Assembly (NCBI RefSeq): GCF_040958095.1
Contig: NC_091227.1
Span: 20,724,658 to 20,788,657, forward strand
Origin: Procambarus clarkii
Lineage: Eukaryota; Arthropoda; Malacostraca; Decapoda; Cambaridae
Length of the DNA stretch: 64,000 bases
Direction of reading: 5' to 3'
Positions 1 through 12,300 of this stretch are shown one piece after another (position 1 is the stretch's first letter; every line of letters begins with the position of its first letter). The translations under genes and the position numbers were made by a program. The notes beneath the pieces are model-generated. The model did not search any database. It was not told the origin of the DNA and was given only the letters and a program-made list of their open reading frames with translations.

Positions 1-459
1 CTGCAGCTGAGAGAGCTCTCTCTTCACTAGGAAGAACTGCGTCCCCCGCGGGGGGCAGAACTACCCCTTCGATGGGCAGACAAACCCCCTCTGCCGAAAG
101 AATTGTCCCCTCATTAGGTCACCTGACGCCTTCAAGGGAACGAACTACCACTTCAGGAGGCAGAGCCTCTCCCGACGTGGGTATCACGAACTTCACGGTC
201 CGGAGCCTCACCCCTCCCGTGTGTCGCTCCACTCCAAACACCTCCCCAAAGAGCACACCAGAGTCATTGCAGGGATCACGAGGGCCGTCAAGAGCCATCA
301 CCTCCCGGGGTCGTGAGTCAACAAGGCCTGCCAGTTCAGTCAGCAGGAGGGTCCGCAGCTCCCACAGCGCCATCTCTATGGAAGGAGGCGGGCATGCAGC
401 AGACCCTGCCGGGCGCCAGCGACTGACGGACACAACTTCCCACTCACTTACCAACTAGG
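1..459 (+). CDS. Partial terminal exon, Ser/Thr/Pro/Arg-rich C-terminus, unknown protein
   Basis: A frame is open from the left edge (codons start at base 3) to a TAG at 457-459, about 151 residues. The start codon and upstream exons lie outside the window. The sequence is low-complexity and basic, rich in Ser, Thr, Pro, Gly and Arg, with loosely repeated GRxTPS/GRxSP-like units in the first 50 residues. This is typical of a disordered, phosphorylatable tail. No domain or membrane segment is visible. Two AATAAA signals follow at 937-942 and 950-955, which supports a real 3' end. GC content is much higher than in the AT-rich sequence downstream. The gene is not recognised. The exon may be an alternative last exon of the same gene as 3009-3159. 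It could instead be UTR read in a chance frame, but length, base composition and the poly(A) signals favour coding. Confidence 0.55.
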
Positions 460-955
460 TTGCGACGGTTCGTTTTTTTAAATACATCTTGAATTTAAAT
501 ATCAGTGTTGAACACTTGCATCTTGAACATTCATTGCATCTATAGTGACAATTCTCCCTCAGTTTGACTTGAATTTTGAACATTTTCCATATAGTGATAG
601 CAAACTTTTAGTGTGTGTGCATTGCCTTAGCTTCATACACTGTGCTCCTTTATGCTCGATGAGTGGACGGGTGATATCTGTGTTACAATCCAACCATACA
701 AACTCTTCAGGACGACTGGAGCATAAGACTGTTGTGATGGTGGCTGTCGCCTGAGCTCTATTCCATGAACTTCTTCAGCTCGATTGAGCGTTATAATGCC
801 TCTAATAATTTAATGCCTCATCTTGATCCTTCATCGTAATGAATAATGTTCTCTTGATGTTTTCTGCTGTAAGACCTGCTTGTTGTTTAATGGCTTTGTA
901 GTTACTGCATGCGTGAATGTATATCCGTGTATTATTAATAAACTTCATTAATAAA
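460..955 (+). other. Probable 3' UTR with polyadenylation signals
   Basis: AT-rich sequence follows the TAG at 457-459 and ends with AATAAA at 937-942 and 950-955. No other coding signal is seen. The boundary is inferred from the signals only. Confidence 0.45.
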
Positions 956-1222
956 CATTATAAATGGTCGGAAATAAAACATGTTAGCCCAATAGTAGTT
1001 GTGTAGTGTTCTTGTAGTTTAAAGTGATCTAAACGGGAATCTTATTAACTCGCTACACTAAATTGTTCGCTTTTATGAATAGCAATGTCCCACTTACAGG
1101 TATAGTGCATATAACATTTAATTCTATTCTATGCAAGTACATTATCTGGATTTTGTGCATGTTTGTAGTTAGATTATCAGTACATTACAGAGTAAGAGAG
1201 ATGTGAATATAAATATTAACGG

Positions 1223-1224
<2 letters not shown>

Positions 1225-1309
<85 letters not shown>
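1225..1309. repeat. (GT)n microsatellite
   Basis: About 85 bases of uninterrupted GT dinucleotides. His/Thr-repeat frames on the complementary strand are artefacts of this tract. Confidence 0.98.
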
Positions 1310-1310
<1 letters not shown>

Positions 1311-1468
1311 TATAATATATATTGCAGAATACAAATATTGAAAAGACACACAAAGTTTACATGATAAATTTAATATATTTGAATTATACATTGTACAAAA
1401 ATTAATTATAAATTAGCTCGTCTTTTTGTAATAATGGAGGTAGATCACTATTTACACATGCTTCAGGT

Positions 1469-1676
1469 GGGGAATAATTAACACTAAAGGTGTTATCCAG
1501 GTAAGGTGTAATTAACAGTATGTTAGCCAAGTAAGGTATAATTAACACCAAAGGTGTTAGCCAGGTAAGGTGTAATTAACAGTATGTTAGCCAAGTAAGG
1601 TATAATTAACACTAAAGGTGTTAGCCAGGTAAGGTATAATTAACACTAAAAGTGTTAGCCAGGTAAGGCAGAACTA
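1469..1676. repeat. Minisatellite, 30- and 34-bp units alternating
   Basis: Two related units alternate: one ends in AGGTGTTAGCCAGG, the other carries CAGTATGTTAGCCAAG. Both start with TAAGGTRTAATTAACA. The result is a higher-order period of about 64 bp that collapses to the 34-bp unit at the right end. Confidence 0.85.
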
Positions 1677-3008
1677 ACAATCTAAGCATGAGTTTGCGCG
1701 TGACAAATAGCTCTTGGCAAGGCGCTGTGTGTAGATGCAAGTGTCTTCTGTATCTGGAACTTATCATAATATTGTTAAGTATACAAATATACAAGTGTAT
1801 GATTTTCAAGAGTATACACGAGAAGGCTGATTTTGTTACTTATTGTCCTTGTGACTCCTGGTGACGATAGTCAGAATATTTCTTGTTATAGATCTTAATA
1901 ACCCAAAGACCTTAAAGTAGGTCTCATTCTTAAGTCTTAGGTCTCTTGAACTGAGTGAGCCTCGTCCACTTTAGTAGAACTCAACCTTAAGTAGGCCTCG
2001 TCACAAGTAGCCGTCATCGAGGTCATAGATAAGGGCTAAACTAGCCCTCGTCTACATAAGTAGGTCGACCTCAGTTTTACATGTAAAATAATATATATAT
2101 TTTAACATCAATAAAATGACTGTTATGGCATTATGACCGCGGGGCCAGACGCCTCAGCCAGTATTTTGGGAAGCCTTTAGGAGAAATTCTCTTTAGTAAT
2201 AAGTCCTGATTCTTGTAGCTTCGCGGGTATAAATTTAACAATGAGTATTTCGTCTAATTAGTCGATCGCTCGCTCCGCTGGTCATTGACATCTTAATTAT
2301 AGGGTTAAGACAGTTCCAAGATTAAGAGGGAGAGAGAGAGAGAGAAGCTTGGGTATCCTTGTAAAGGGATCTGGGGATATATGGATCAGTTCGGATTGTC
2401 TGCAAAGGCCTGGTGAATCTAACATCTTTTAGTTGGTAGTATTGGAGAATGTAGGAGATATAATCATATTAGTTGTGAGAAATGGATTCATCCATTTCAG
2501 ATATATGTATATGTATAAATTGGCTGACATATAGTTACTGAGACAATTGGTTAGACGAATGGATGGTTGAATTGTGGATATATAGGTAGATGGATGGGTG
2601 GATATTTGGATTAATGGTGAAAGTTTTGCATCACAATATTTATCTATAAAAGTAGTCACGTCAGTGGATAGGTCATCTTATCTGGATGAAGAAGCTCTGC
2701 ACCTTCTCTCATACATGGAAGAAAAGCAACATACAAAAGACTAGTAATTTACCGTGCTAGATAAAGTACAAGACGAATATATGAGAATAGCATTAACAAC
2801 CCCACATCATACAAGTCTGAGAACGATAGTAACAAAGAGACGGTTCATGCGTGTAGTAGCTCAAGTTCAATTCAAGTTCAAGTATGTTGATTGAGACAAG
2901 ACATCTCAATGGGATAGAGTAGCTTAGACTGTTTCTACCGCGTAGAGTAGAAGCTCATCTGAGCGTAGCATCGTGCATTAATGAGAACCTTCTCTCCTTC
3001 CCCTGCAG

Positions 3009-3159
3009 GTTCTCCGCGTCCCAGGAGCGGCGGATCCAACTGGTCAGGCCCTCCGATAACTCCCTCCCCAATACTCCTGCAGACGACAGAGGCCAGCAGC
3101 ACGTCCTCGTCAGGAGGACCTACAATTTCACTGACGACGATCCCATCGATTACTACTAG
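3009..3159 (+). CDS. Terminal coding exon ending in an acidic DDDPIDYY tail
   Basis: A good acceptor (pyrimidine tract, then CCCTGCAG ending at 3008) precedes 150 bases that read without a stop to TAG at 3157-3159. The first base completes a codon begun in an earlier exon. The 49-residue peptide starts FSASQERRIQLVRP, ends RRTYNFTDDDPIDYY, and looks like a conserved C-terminus. No partner exon with a matching donor lies nearby except possibly upstream of the window, so this is probably an alternative or true last exon of the gene whose tail is at 1-459. The family is not recognised. The longer frame that starts at 2981 in another phase is a shadow: it ignores the acceptor. Confidence 0.6.
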
Positions 3160-3228
3160 TCTTAGTTTCATGTGACACCACCATCACCCCCCTTTCCCTC
3201 CTTCGCACTGACGAGCTCGATGGAGACT

Positions 3229-3520
3229 GGGCGATGTTTGGCTGTAACGGGGCCTGGCTGTAGCCTGCTGTTTGGCTGTAACGGGGCCTGGCTGTAGCCT
3301 GCTGTTTGGCTGTAACGGGGCCTGGCTGTAGCCTGCTGTTTGGCTGTAAAGGGGCCTGGCTGTAGCCTGCTGTTTGGCTGTAACGGGGCCTGGCTGTAGC
3401 CTGCTGTTTGGCTGTAACGGGGCCTGGCTGTAGCCTGCTGTTTGGCAGAAAAGGGGCCTGCCTGTAGCCTGCTGTTTGGCAGAAAAGGGGCCTGCCTGTA
3501 GCCTGCTGTTTGGCTGTAAT
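3229..3520. repeat. 34-bp minisatellite, about 8 copies
   Basis: The unit contains TTTGGCTGTAACGGGGCC then TGGCTGTAGCCTGC. The last two copies carry TTTGGCAGAAAAGGGG instead, a phase-locked variant. The complementary strand gives an open Gln/Ala/Tyr repeat frame that is a by-product. Confidence 0.95.
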
Positions 3521-3973
3521 CTTTACTCTTGTCTAAATGTAATCCAACAGCAGTTTGTCTGTACTTTGAATTCACTCTTTTGATCTGTTATCTGACTGTA
3601 GCCTGGCTATACTCTGAACAGGGACTGCAGTCTAACTGTAGTTTGTTATACAATGTACTAGACTCTAACCTGGTTGAAGACTAACTGTAGTCCAGTCTTG
3701 GCTTTAAGTTAACTGTTAATTTAGTCCTAACTGTACATTAATCTGCTAGCAATGTTGCTGTAATCTGCTATCTTTTGTTATCTATTTTTGAAGGTTACTC
3801 ACTAAAGTCTAGAAAACAAGAGCAGACTTAAGATACACAGATCTGATAGTATACATTACCACCAGAGTGTAGCAACCTAAGGTGCCTCCTAAACATTGAT
3901 ATCTGACTGTGTGATATCATACTTAAGAATGTTAGTCGTGGTTTTTGTCAGTTAAATTTGAAGTACGTAGCCG

Positions 3974-3975
<2 letters not shown>

Positions 3976-4062
<87 letters not shown>
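3976..4062. repeat. (TA)n microsatellite
   Basis: About 87 bases of TA dinucleotides. It can form a long hairpin. Confidence 0.97.
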
Positions 4063-4065
<3 letters not shown>

Positions 4066-4690
4066 CCGCAGTGCCGGCCGTAGTGGTGTTGTTAGAACGC
4101 CACAGTGACAACTGAAAGAATTGATATAGCGCAGTGCTAGTCGTAGGAAGAGTATGAGAATAGCACAGTGCTAGTCGTAGGAACATTGTGAGATAGCACA
4201 GTGGCCGACGTTTGCTCCCTCCTGCTCGTGGCAATATGGTCTCAACATCACAGCTTGTCCTCATCTGCAGCAAATTGGTTCGTGTTGTGTGTTAAAAACG
4301 TCGTCAACGACTGTGATATGTAGCGAGGAGCCCCCTAGCTTGACAACACAATTTCGAGCGCTCAGTTGAATGTGTAATCAGTAAATGTCTATTTTGTGTT
4401 ACTTATTTTCTTGAGAAATTCTCACCCTACATGAATGTAAGTGTAATTGAGAGATGTAAATAAGTTTATGAATAAAACTGTAGATGTTTAGCAGCTTCTG
4501 CTCGAGCAGGTATAAGTTAACATGTGTGTACATGTGACTGAGTGGTAATGGCCGCCAGTCTTACGTCCTAGTCAAGATTTTGTCTTCAAATTGATATTCT
4601 TCTAAACCAATTATTATATTATGTTACCCCTAGTTATTTATTGTATAGAAACACTCAAGTTTAGTGTATGGAAACGAGGCAACATTTGTT

Positions 4691-4864
4691 GACCAGACCA
4701 CACACTAGAAGGTCAAGGGACGACGACGTTACGGTCCGTCCTGGACCATTCTCAAGTCCTTGAGAATGGTCCAGGACGGACCGAAACGTCGTCGTCCCTT
4801 CACTTTCTAGTGTGTGGTCTGGTCAACATAATTTAGCCACGTTATTGTGACTCATAGCCTGCAT
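4691..4864 (-). mobile_element. Short foldback element, copy 1, with 15-bp target duplication
   Basis: An almost perfect palindrome of about 65-bp arms (centre near 4758) is followed by a 36-bp unpaired tail containing CCACGTTATTGTGACTCAT. The element is flanked by identical 15-bp direct repeats, GAGGCAACATTTGTT at 4676-4690 and 4865-4879, which is direct evidence of transposition. The same unit occurs at 46053-46230 in the opposite orientation and as a partial copy at about 57193-57330. Diverged relatives flank a GIY-YIG fragment near 43.6 kb, so a Penelope-like retroelement is the likely source of its mobility. Strand is set by the copy at 46 kb, taken as +. Confidence 0.85.
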
Positions 4865-5269
4865 GAGGCAACATTTGTTTGTTTGTTGTTTTATATTTAA
4901 GATGTCTGCAGATACATATACAAATTAGGAATTTACAGGGTGTTATACTAAATGTTGATAACTATTGCCCCGATATCAATACCTTTACAGAGGTAAAGTC
5001 CGTGGATATATTATTAAGTCAGTATGATAACTGTACAGTGTCTGGATAACTGATGCAGACTGACATATCGATCACACAAAGTTAAAAAAAGATACTTTTT
5101 TAATGTGCAAATCGATTCATTCAAATAAAAAATACAAATCATCTAGTTTATATTTTGTTACAAAGTGCCTGAGGAATTAAGTAGAATAATACAGATTCCC
5201 AGATATGTTACTGAGTAAAGTTTTGGAGGAATGTTTTGAGGAAAAGGTGACAAACCATTATTTCCAGAG

Positions 5270-5433
5270 GATATGCTGACCTATTTTCCAGAGGATATGC
5301 TAACCTATTTTCCAGAGGATATGCTAACCTATTTTCCAGAGGATATGCTAACCTATTTTCCAGAGGATATGCTAACCTATTTTCCAGAGGATATGCTAAC
5401 CTATTTTCCAGAGGATATGCTGACCTATTTTCC
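5270..5433. repeat. 24-bp minisatellite, 7 copies
   Basis: The unit is CTATTTTCCAGAGGATATGC plus TAAC or TGAC, nearly identical in all copies. Because 24 is a multiple of 3, the complementary strand shows an open repetitive frame. I do not regard it as a gene. Confidence 0.95.
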
Positions 5434-6738
5434 ATTGTTCTAATCAGACTCCACTATTCAGGGCATTTCTCTCGAACCAGACTTAATTGAATTTGATACT
5501 GATCAACAATAACATCCGACTTGTCAAAGGGTCTTCCCGCATAAACATGTTCGATTTCAAATCTATCAACACAAAAATAAAACTAAGCAATGGAAATAAC
5601 TTGGGTAAGCTTAGATTCAGGAAAGACCTGGATAAATACTGGTTTGGAGAGAGGCTTGATGATTTATGGAAGAATATATGAATGAGTTTGGGTGTACATA
5701 AACAGGAACTGCCTCGAATGAGCCTGTAAGTGTTGGCCCTTTTGAGTCATTCCCAGTATCAATTGATGATACTGAAGATCTGTGGAGGTGCGACTGCACC
5801 CTGCGTGACGGGAGATGTCTCCCGTGCCCTCAAGTACATTCCTGCCTGCTTTTATAGCGGATTTGTTTACTTTAGCTTTTTTTTTTCTTCCATAGAGGGA
5901 TAGGACTCTGGCCCTTGAGCTGTGTGAGGAGGAAGGGGGTACTCTCTGACCTTGTGTGTGACCATTGTCTGAGTGAGAAACTTTCGGAGCAATGCGGTGG
6001 AATTGAACTGGCGTCCAGGGTCACCCTAGACGCCTGAGTCTTTCTTTCACAAAAAGTTTTAAGCCGTACCTGACCCAGCTTCTACACATTCACACGAGAT
6101 TTCTATGTATGACTGTTCACCAGATCCGTAGTTGCCATCATGCCCTCAGACAAGTACCCTGACATTGTGTACATCGCCTTATGCTGTTCTCAGTGGCTTT
6201 GTAAGCACTAAAACAATGCAATTAGACGCAAAACTTAAGGCTTTATACATCCATCCCCTCCCTCTCTCGCTCACAAGTTATGGCTGTTTGTAGCCTCGCT
6301 TGCCTCTTGTTATTTTTTTGGTTTGTGATTTCGGACAAAAGTATCAAAATAGAGCATGTCAAAGTTATCGGCTTCAGCATTACTATATCCACTGGAAAAC
6401 ACGATTTGCCAACTTTTCTGACAAAAATACCTCCTATGTTCACAGTTCCTGATAATGGTACTAGTTTCTATAGCAAGGTACAGAATCATTTAAGAGATTT
6501 AGGCTGGTAACATGACCGTGATTTTGACAAAAAAAATAGAACTATATGTTTTTACATTAAAGTAGTTTTCGGAAGTAGGCAGTCCAAACAAGTATGTTTA
6601 TAAAAAAAAACTAATGGTTTTATTCAGTAGCATATAAGGATTTTGAGGAAATATATTCAACGTGAAATGCATCCCAGGGTTGCGCCCTAATGGATATCAA
6701 CATTATCACTTACATATCGTAGCAAGACTGTACAACTC
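5434..6738. other. Intergenic stretch, nothing convincing
   Basis: AT-rich and mixed sequence between genes 1 and 2. Short open frames occur but none has splice signals or domain-like content. A GC-richer patch at 5880-6050 could be an old tRNA-derived repeat but is too degraded to call. Confidence 0.5.
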
Positions 6739-7001
6739 TGGGTCCAGATTCACGAAGCAGTTACGCAAGCACTTAGGAACCTGTCTATCTTTTCTCAATC
6801 TTTGGCGGCTTTGTTTAAAATTATTAAACGGTTAATGAGCTCCGAAGCACCAGGAGGCTGTTTATAACAATAACAACAGTTGATTGGGAAGTTTTTATGC
6901 TTGTAAATTGTTTAATAAACGTAACCAAAGGCGTCAAAGATTGAGGAAAGATGTACACGTTCGTAAGTACTTGCGTAACTGCTTCGTGAATCTAGCCCCT
7001 G
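6739..7001. mobile_element. Foldback MITE (TIRs beginning GATTCACGAAGCAG)
   Basis: Terminal inverted repeats of roughly 100 bp: the left reads GATTCACGAAGCAGTTACGC and the right is its complement, GCGTAACTGCTTCGTGAATC. Inner segments also pair (CAATCTTTGGCGGCTTTG against CAAAGGCGTCAAAGATTG). There is no coding capacity; the open frame at 6884-7189 crosses the element end and is spurious. I recall this foldback family as common in invertebrate genomes. Confidence 0.85.
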
Positions 7002-7289
7002 GTGTATATATAGTACAGTATATCACTAGAAAGGGCCATCAGGACCAGGCGTACGTGGTTGTTGAACATTTGACTTGTCCATTACTCAAACAGATTGTAT
7101 TCTTGAGTTTTAAGACGGCAATGAACTATGAAAACCTGCTGAAGCAACTGAATCAAAATAATTCTAATCTAATTTGCACGATACCTTAGGGTTAGGTTAG
7201 GTAAGTCAGGTTTCATGCTAGACCTCAACACAAGAACTGGTCCTGAAGGCTAGTTCCTAGTCACATCCAAGACAAATAAGATACTATAA

Positions 7290-7488
7290 CCCTCCAAACA
7301 CGACGAAACTACGACGTTACTACAACGTTCGAACAAGGTTTAACACCAAACAATTGTAACAACCAATATAACAAGTTGTAACAACGTTCTAATACGTCAT
7401 AAAAACGTTATAACAAGCTGTTAAAACTTTATTACAAGTTGTAAGAAGGGAATCATCATAGGGACCGTTACGTTGTGTGTTTGTACGG
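7290..7488 (+). mobile_element. TIR element, copy 1 of 3 (about 200 bp)
   Basis: Begins CCTCCAAACACGACGAAACT and ends GTTACGTTGTGTGTTTG. It aligns along its length with 14474-14671 and, inverted, with 60767-60968. The body is built from ACAACGTT/TTGTAACAA-type words, so much of it is self-complementary. This is the most diverged copy. Confidence 0.75.
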
Positions 7489-7877
7489 TTACTCGTGGTG
7501 GTGTGAGGCGTCTCAAGTCAACTGGTGTAAACAGGGCACTTGGTGCCCGCCATTAAAAAATATGCTGCTTTGTCCTTGTTTTATTTCATCTCTGACATCT
7601 GGGAGATTGCATCTTCATTATCCTAAGGTGATATATTTTGCACGAAATTTGAATATTTGGCCATTGGCTTGATGCTCATCGTCCAGAGCAACAGTCATTT
7701 TGGTTTCAATGCAATAAATATATTCCTGGCAACGCTAAAATAACATTGACATGTTATTTCAATGTTTAAGATGCGAAAGCACCTTAGAAGCATAACTTCT
7801 AAATCATGAAAGATTTCAATCACATGAAAATAGAGTGGGAGGCCAGAAACTCAGGCAATTGAGCTGATACAGAGAGC

Positions 7878-8027
7878 AAGGTAGGTAGACCAACCCGTCC
7901 TCTTAAAAATAACGTCACTTTTGGCTCGTATGCGCACTATGGCCAAATTTGGACGTAATTTGAAATGAAATCGACTCACAAAAGTGACGTACTGTTCCGT
8001 TTTCTGTTTGAGTCGTCCGGCCTACTC
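7878..8027. mobile_element. Probable small TIR element
   Basis: Imperfect inverted repeats are seen: AACGTCACTTTTGGC near 7912 against CACAAAAGTGACGTAC near 7977, with outer segments CCGTCC and AGTCGTCCGG also roughly pairing. Only one copy is seen in the window, so the boundaries are uncertain. Confidence 0.45.
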
Positions 8028-8214
8028 GGTAAGGTTAAAAGAGGGAACTTTCAATTAACGTAGTCAAACCTCCTTACTCAACCTGCCAACCTGAGAAAAT
8101 GAGAGCAGAACAGTGATCAACTAGACCAACCACGTCTTCAGCCTCAGAATTAAGCATGTATTGTAATAATAGACCACACCTGCCACTAGGATACAGCGAG
8201 GTCTGTCTATCGAT

Positions 8215-8335
8215 GTTAGAAAGGAACTATCAGGGGGAAAGCGCCAAGCCATTATGACTATAGCACTTGGAAGGGGCCAGGATAAGGATTTGGGATTGGA
8301 CAGGGGGGGGGAGAGGAATGGTGCTGGTGTGGTGT
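8215..8335 (-). mobile_element. Truncated tRNA-derived SINE (third family)
   Basis: Shares AAAGCGCCAAGCCATTATGA and GGATAAGGATTTGGGAT with 47940-48130. Only the distal part is present; the tRNA-like head seen at 48 kb is missing. Confidence 0.6.
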
Positions 8336-9189
8336 GGTGTGGTCATCATTTTGATGAAAAGGAGCAATAGAAAAACAAAAGTGCACTTTCATCGTATCAG
8401 GCTTGGATATCCATGTTCATGGGAAATAGGTTTACAGGTTATAGAAGATGAGAAGAAATGTCAGCACTAGAGAAATGCCCCAGACTTTTTTTTCGAAAAA
8501 ATTGGCTTTCGTAGCTTGGAAAAAGACGCGATTTATATCGATATTTTTTATTTTGAAAAGTCTCTGTATTGATAGTTCTTTTTACATTTGGAATGTCTCT
8601 TTTTTTTTAGTTGTTATTTATATTTCATCCTGGCGTGAATGATACCAAACTTTGGAGCTTTACTTGTATATGGATATTAAACTCATTTACTCATATAAAT
8701 ATATAGGCACTGCCAGACTAAACTCTTAATTTCGCTTAAACATTCTACAATCTATATTAGAACTTATATATGCAAAATTAAAAAAAAAGTTAAAAGAAAA
8801 TTGAAATGTTGAAAAGAAAATGGTATACCTGAACATATTTATTGTATTGTTTAAAAAAAAGATTTGTATGTAAATATTGCTTAAATTAATATAGAGCTTT
8901 CACTAATATTAATTTACCTTCTAGACTTATTTTTGTTACCATTAAATTTGAATTTGTTATGGAAAATAGCGATTGGGTGAATCAGCAAGTGACGTCATAG
9001 TATTTAAATTCTCGAAGTCCATAACTCTTTCTTCTTTGTTTTGAATCTAAAAAAAATCACCAATTTCCACGAAGATGTCAAACCAAAATTTGAAATAACT
9101 TATAAAATATATATCTTCCTGAGTATATACTAAGAACACTGATCCAACACCAAAAAATATTGAAATAAGATATAAAAATATAATTAGTA

Positions 9190-9273
9190 TAAATGTTAGC
9201 CCCACTGGCGCCAGACGGAGCGTGAGGGAGAGTACGTCAGGCAGCGGCGGCGGCGGCGACACGTGTCCTCATC
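9190..9273 (+). promoter_or_regulatory. Putative 5' UTR/promoter edge of the coiled-coil gene
   Basis: A sharp GC-rich patch with a (GGC)n run lies directly upstream of the ATG at 9274 in otherwise AT-rich DNA. No TATA box is obvious. The call rests on position and composition. Confidence 0.4.
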
Positions 9274-9300
9274 ATGGAGTCCAAACAAATGTGTATGCAG
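9274..9300 (+). CDS. Coiled-coil gene, exon 1
   Basis: Encodes MESKQMCMQ, then donor GTACGT at 9301. This short first coding exon was found by looking for an in-phase ATG-donor upstream of exon 2. Confidence 0.75.
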
Positions 9301-12300
9301 GTACGTCTTGAGTACACGTACTACCAGAGTTTGGCTGAGTGTTCGTCCTCTGGATGTAGAATGAATGTGAAATATATGTTGTTGTTTTTTCCTTGGAAGT
9401 ATTTCGTTAATTGTCATCGTGGTTGCAAATGGCGCCGAATGGTTATCTTGAGATGATTTCGGGGCTTTAGTGTCCCCGCGGCCCGGTCCTCGACCAGGCC
9501 TCCACCCCCAGGAAGCAGCCCGTGACAGCTGACTAACACCCAGGTACCTATTTTACTGCTAGGTAACAGGGGCATAGGGTGAAAGAAACTGCCCATTGTT
9601 TCTCGTCGGCGCCTGGGATCGAACCCAGGACCACAGGATCACAAGCCCAGCGTGCTGTCTGCTCGGCCGACCGGCTCCCGGATCCTCATAGATTTAAAAA
9701 ATCTCTTCGGCTGTTGCTAAATTCAACAATCAAGTTACATTAACCGGTTTACAATGATGTAATATATCCAACTGTTGAATTTGCTTACCATGATTCATGG
9801 TGTCCTACGAAAATATCTAAATTACGATGTGAAAACCGTGGACCGCTCAGGAAGGAGACACAGGATACATGTCGGCCAGACGCAGTAGCTGGCGTCTCAA
9901 GTAAACTGTGAACACTGCAAGTAAACTCATCTTTACCTTAGTAAACCAGGAGATAAGTCTGCTCACATGACCGGCTTATTAAGGGAGCCGAGCGGACAGC
10001 AAGCTGGACTTGTGATCCTGTGGTCCCGGGTTCGATCTCGGGCGCCGGCGAGAAACAATGGGCAGAGTTTCTTTCACCCTATGCCCCTGTTACCTAGCAG
10101 TAAAATAGGTACCTGGGTGTTAGTCAGCTGTCACGGGCTGCTTCCTGGGGGTGGAGGCCTGGTCGAGGACCGGGCCGCGGGGACACTAAAGCCCCGAAAT
10201 CATCTCAAGATAACATTGAAAGTTGTAAGTTTTTCCAGTCCACATTGAAAATCCACCAGTTGATTGACAGTGGAGAGGCGGGACCAAAGAGCCAGACCTC
10301 AACCCCCCTCCCCCACAAGCACAACTAGGTGAGCACATTTCGAAATATGATAACGATCGCTGAGTGTAGTCACCTAGTTGTGCTTGCGGGGATTGAGCTC
10401 TGGCTCTGGGCCCGCCTCTCAACTGTCAATTAACAATCCCCCCCCCCCACACACACACACACACACACTCCAGGAAGCAGCCCGTAGCAGCTGTAACTCC
10501 CTAGGTACCTTTTACTGCTAGATGAACAGGATATCAGGGTGAAAGACACTGCCCATTTATTTCCGCCATCGCCGGGGATCGATCCCCGGACCCTAGGATT
10601 ACAAGCACCGAGTGCTGTCCACTCAGCCGTCAAGCCCCCCTCAACACTGGGTATCGTACTACAATATCGCTGATATAGCAGTAAGTAGCCTAGCAGTAAA
10701 TAGGTACCTGGGAGTTAGACAGCTGTTACGGGCTGCTTCCTGGGGGTGTGTAACAAAAAGGAGACCTGGTCGAGGACCGGGCCCGCGGAGACGCTAAGCC
10801 CCGAAATTATCTCAAGATATATTGTAGGCCCACGGAGTATTAAACAGTAATGATCGATGATAGTGTAGACCCACAGTAAAACAAGTCACAGTGCTCTACT
10901 AAATTAAAACAAAATTGTCTGATTTATGCTTGAATTTTCTTTAGGCTTATGCCAGTGGCCATGACAAAAGTTATTCTATTATCATTCAGTTAAATATGAC
11001 CACATTTGGGTACAAACCCTTGTAACACTGACTGTTTTATTATATTAATTTTCATACTTATAAAATACTGTTTTTATACAATGATTTGTTCTGATTGGAT
11101 AAAAATACTGTGTTTATACAATGATTTGTTCTGATTGGATATTACATTTTAGAATACTTGGGAAAAGTGTTCATCCGATATATTTTTTAATTATAAATGC
11201 ATATAAATTGAAATAAGTGGCTGTAATATTTGGTCATCCACTGCAGTAAAAATAGAAACGCAATAGGTACACGGCTAATGCATATTTCAGGATTCTGTTA
11301 TGAAGCTGCGTCTGGAGGCGCAGAAAGTGGATGAACAGCTGACAGCAGCAGAGGCAAAAGCAGCGCAATCCACCAAGCAACTACAGGAGGCCAACAAGCG
11401 GTACAATCACTTACTGGAAGAGCAGGACTTGATAGAGAGTCGTACACGCAGCACCCGCAATAACCTCCGGAAGTGTCACGAATCCTTCCTGATTGAGCGA
11501 GAGAGAATAAATAACGCTAATACTCGCTTGGCAGAACTACAACACAAGAAAACGATTGTAAAGGACGACATAGCGCGGTTAGAGGTTGTGGCTAAGGTGG
11601 TGGAGCGACGGATGAATGCTTGGGAGGAGATTTTGAAGACCAGACGTATGCGTAACACTCCTGAGGAAGAGCAGGTGATTCAAGCACGCCAGAGCGTTGC
11701 CTCTCTCAGGGAGCATCGGGATTCTCTCAAAGGCATGGTTGGAAAACTGCCTCGCCTTAGGGACCAGGTGGACAGCCTCACGCAACGCAAAGATCATCTA
11801 GAGAAGCGGGTGAGCCATCAAGGAGCCAGGCTATACTATTTAAATGAATCACTTAGACAAAGATTTCTTAAGTCTGCTAGAGCTAACCAAATATTTTTCC
11901 TTTTTTATATGCATTGCACAAACTTTCTCTATTCATACTAGTGTAACTGCTAAACATTACTTCGATATCGTGTATATAGTTTTAAAATTTTATTGATTCC
12001 AAGCTGAAAGCAATTTAAAAAAAAATCAAAATGTTTATTTAGGATAAGGTACATACATAAAAGAGATTTTACAAAGAGTGATGGATTTATAGTTAGGGCT
12101 AGTACATACAATGCCTAAAGCAACTATTACGCAAAGCGTTTCGGGCATATAAGCAATTTAAATTCAGTTAATCCATTTATGTACAGTATTTTATCATGTT
12201 ATTTAATCCACATTGCACAGCTCACACCTTCCTAAGGCGGCCCACGCTAAATTTTTTAGCCATGATGGGAAATTACTTTCCTTCACAAACTTTCATGAAT

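Larger units (their letters stand above)
3160..4476 (+). other. Probable 3' UTR containing a minisatellite and (TA)n, ending at AATAAA
   Basis: This sequence lies downstream of the TAG at 3157-3159. It includes the 34-bp minisatellite and the TA tract listed separately. The first clear AATAAA is at 4471-4476. The extent is inferred from that signal. Confidence 0.4.

Noticed and set aside
1169-1391. His/Thr-repeat open frames on the - strand
   Set aside because: They are the (GT)n microsatellite read through; no gene context.
3168-3575. 135-residue repetitive frame on the - strand (NSRLQAGP-like units)
   Set aside because: By-product of the 34-bp minisatellite in the 3' UTR of a + strand exon; no splice or start support.
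5208-5435. ENRLAYPL tandem-repeat peptide on the - strand
   Set aside because: Open only because the minisatellite unit is 24 bp; no promoter, splice sites or conserved flank.
9982-10060. Possible tRNA gene
   Set aside because: Boxes A and B are present, but the cloverleaf is imperfect and the sequence continues into a SINE body that recurs four more times.
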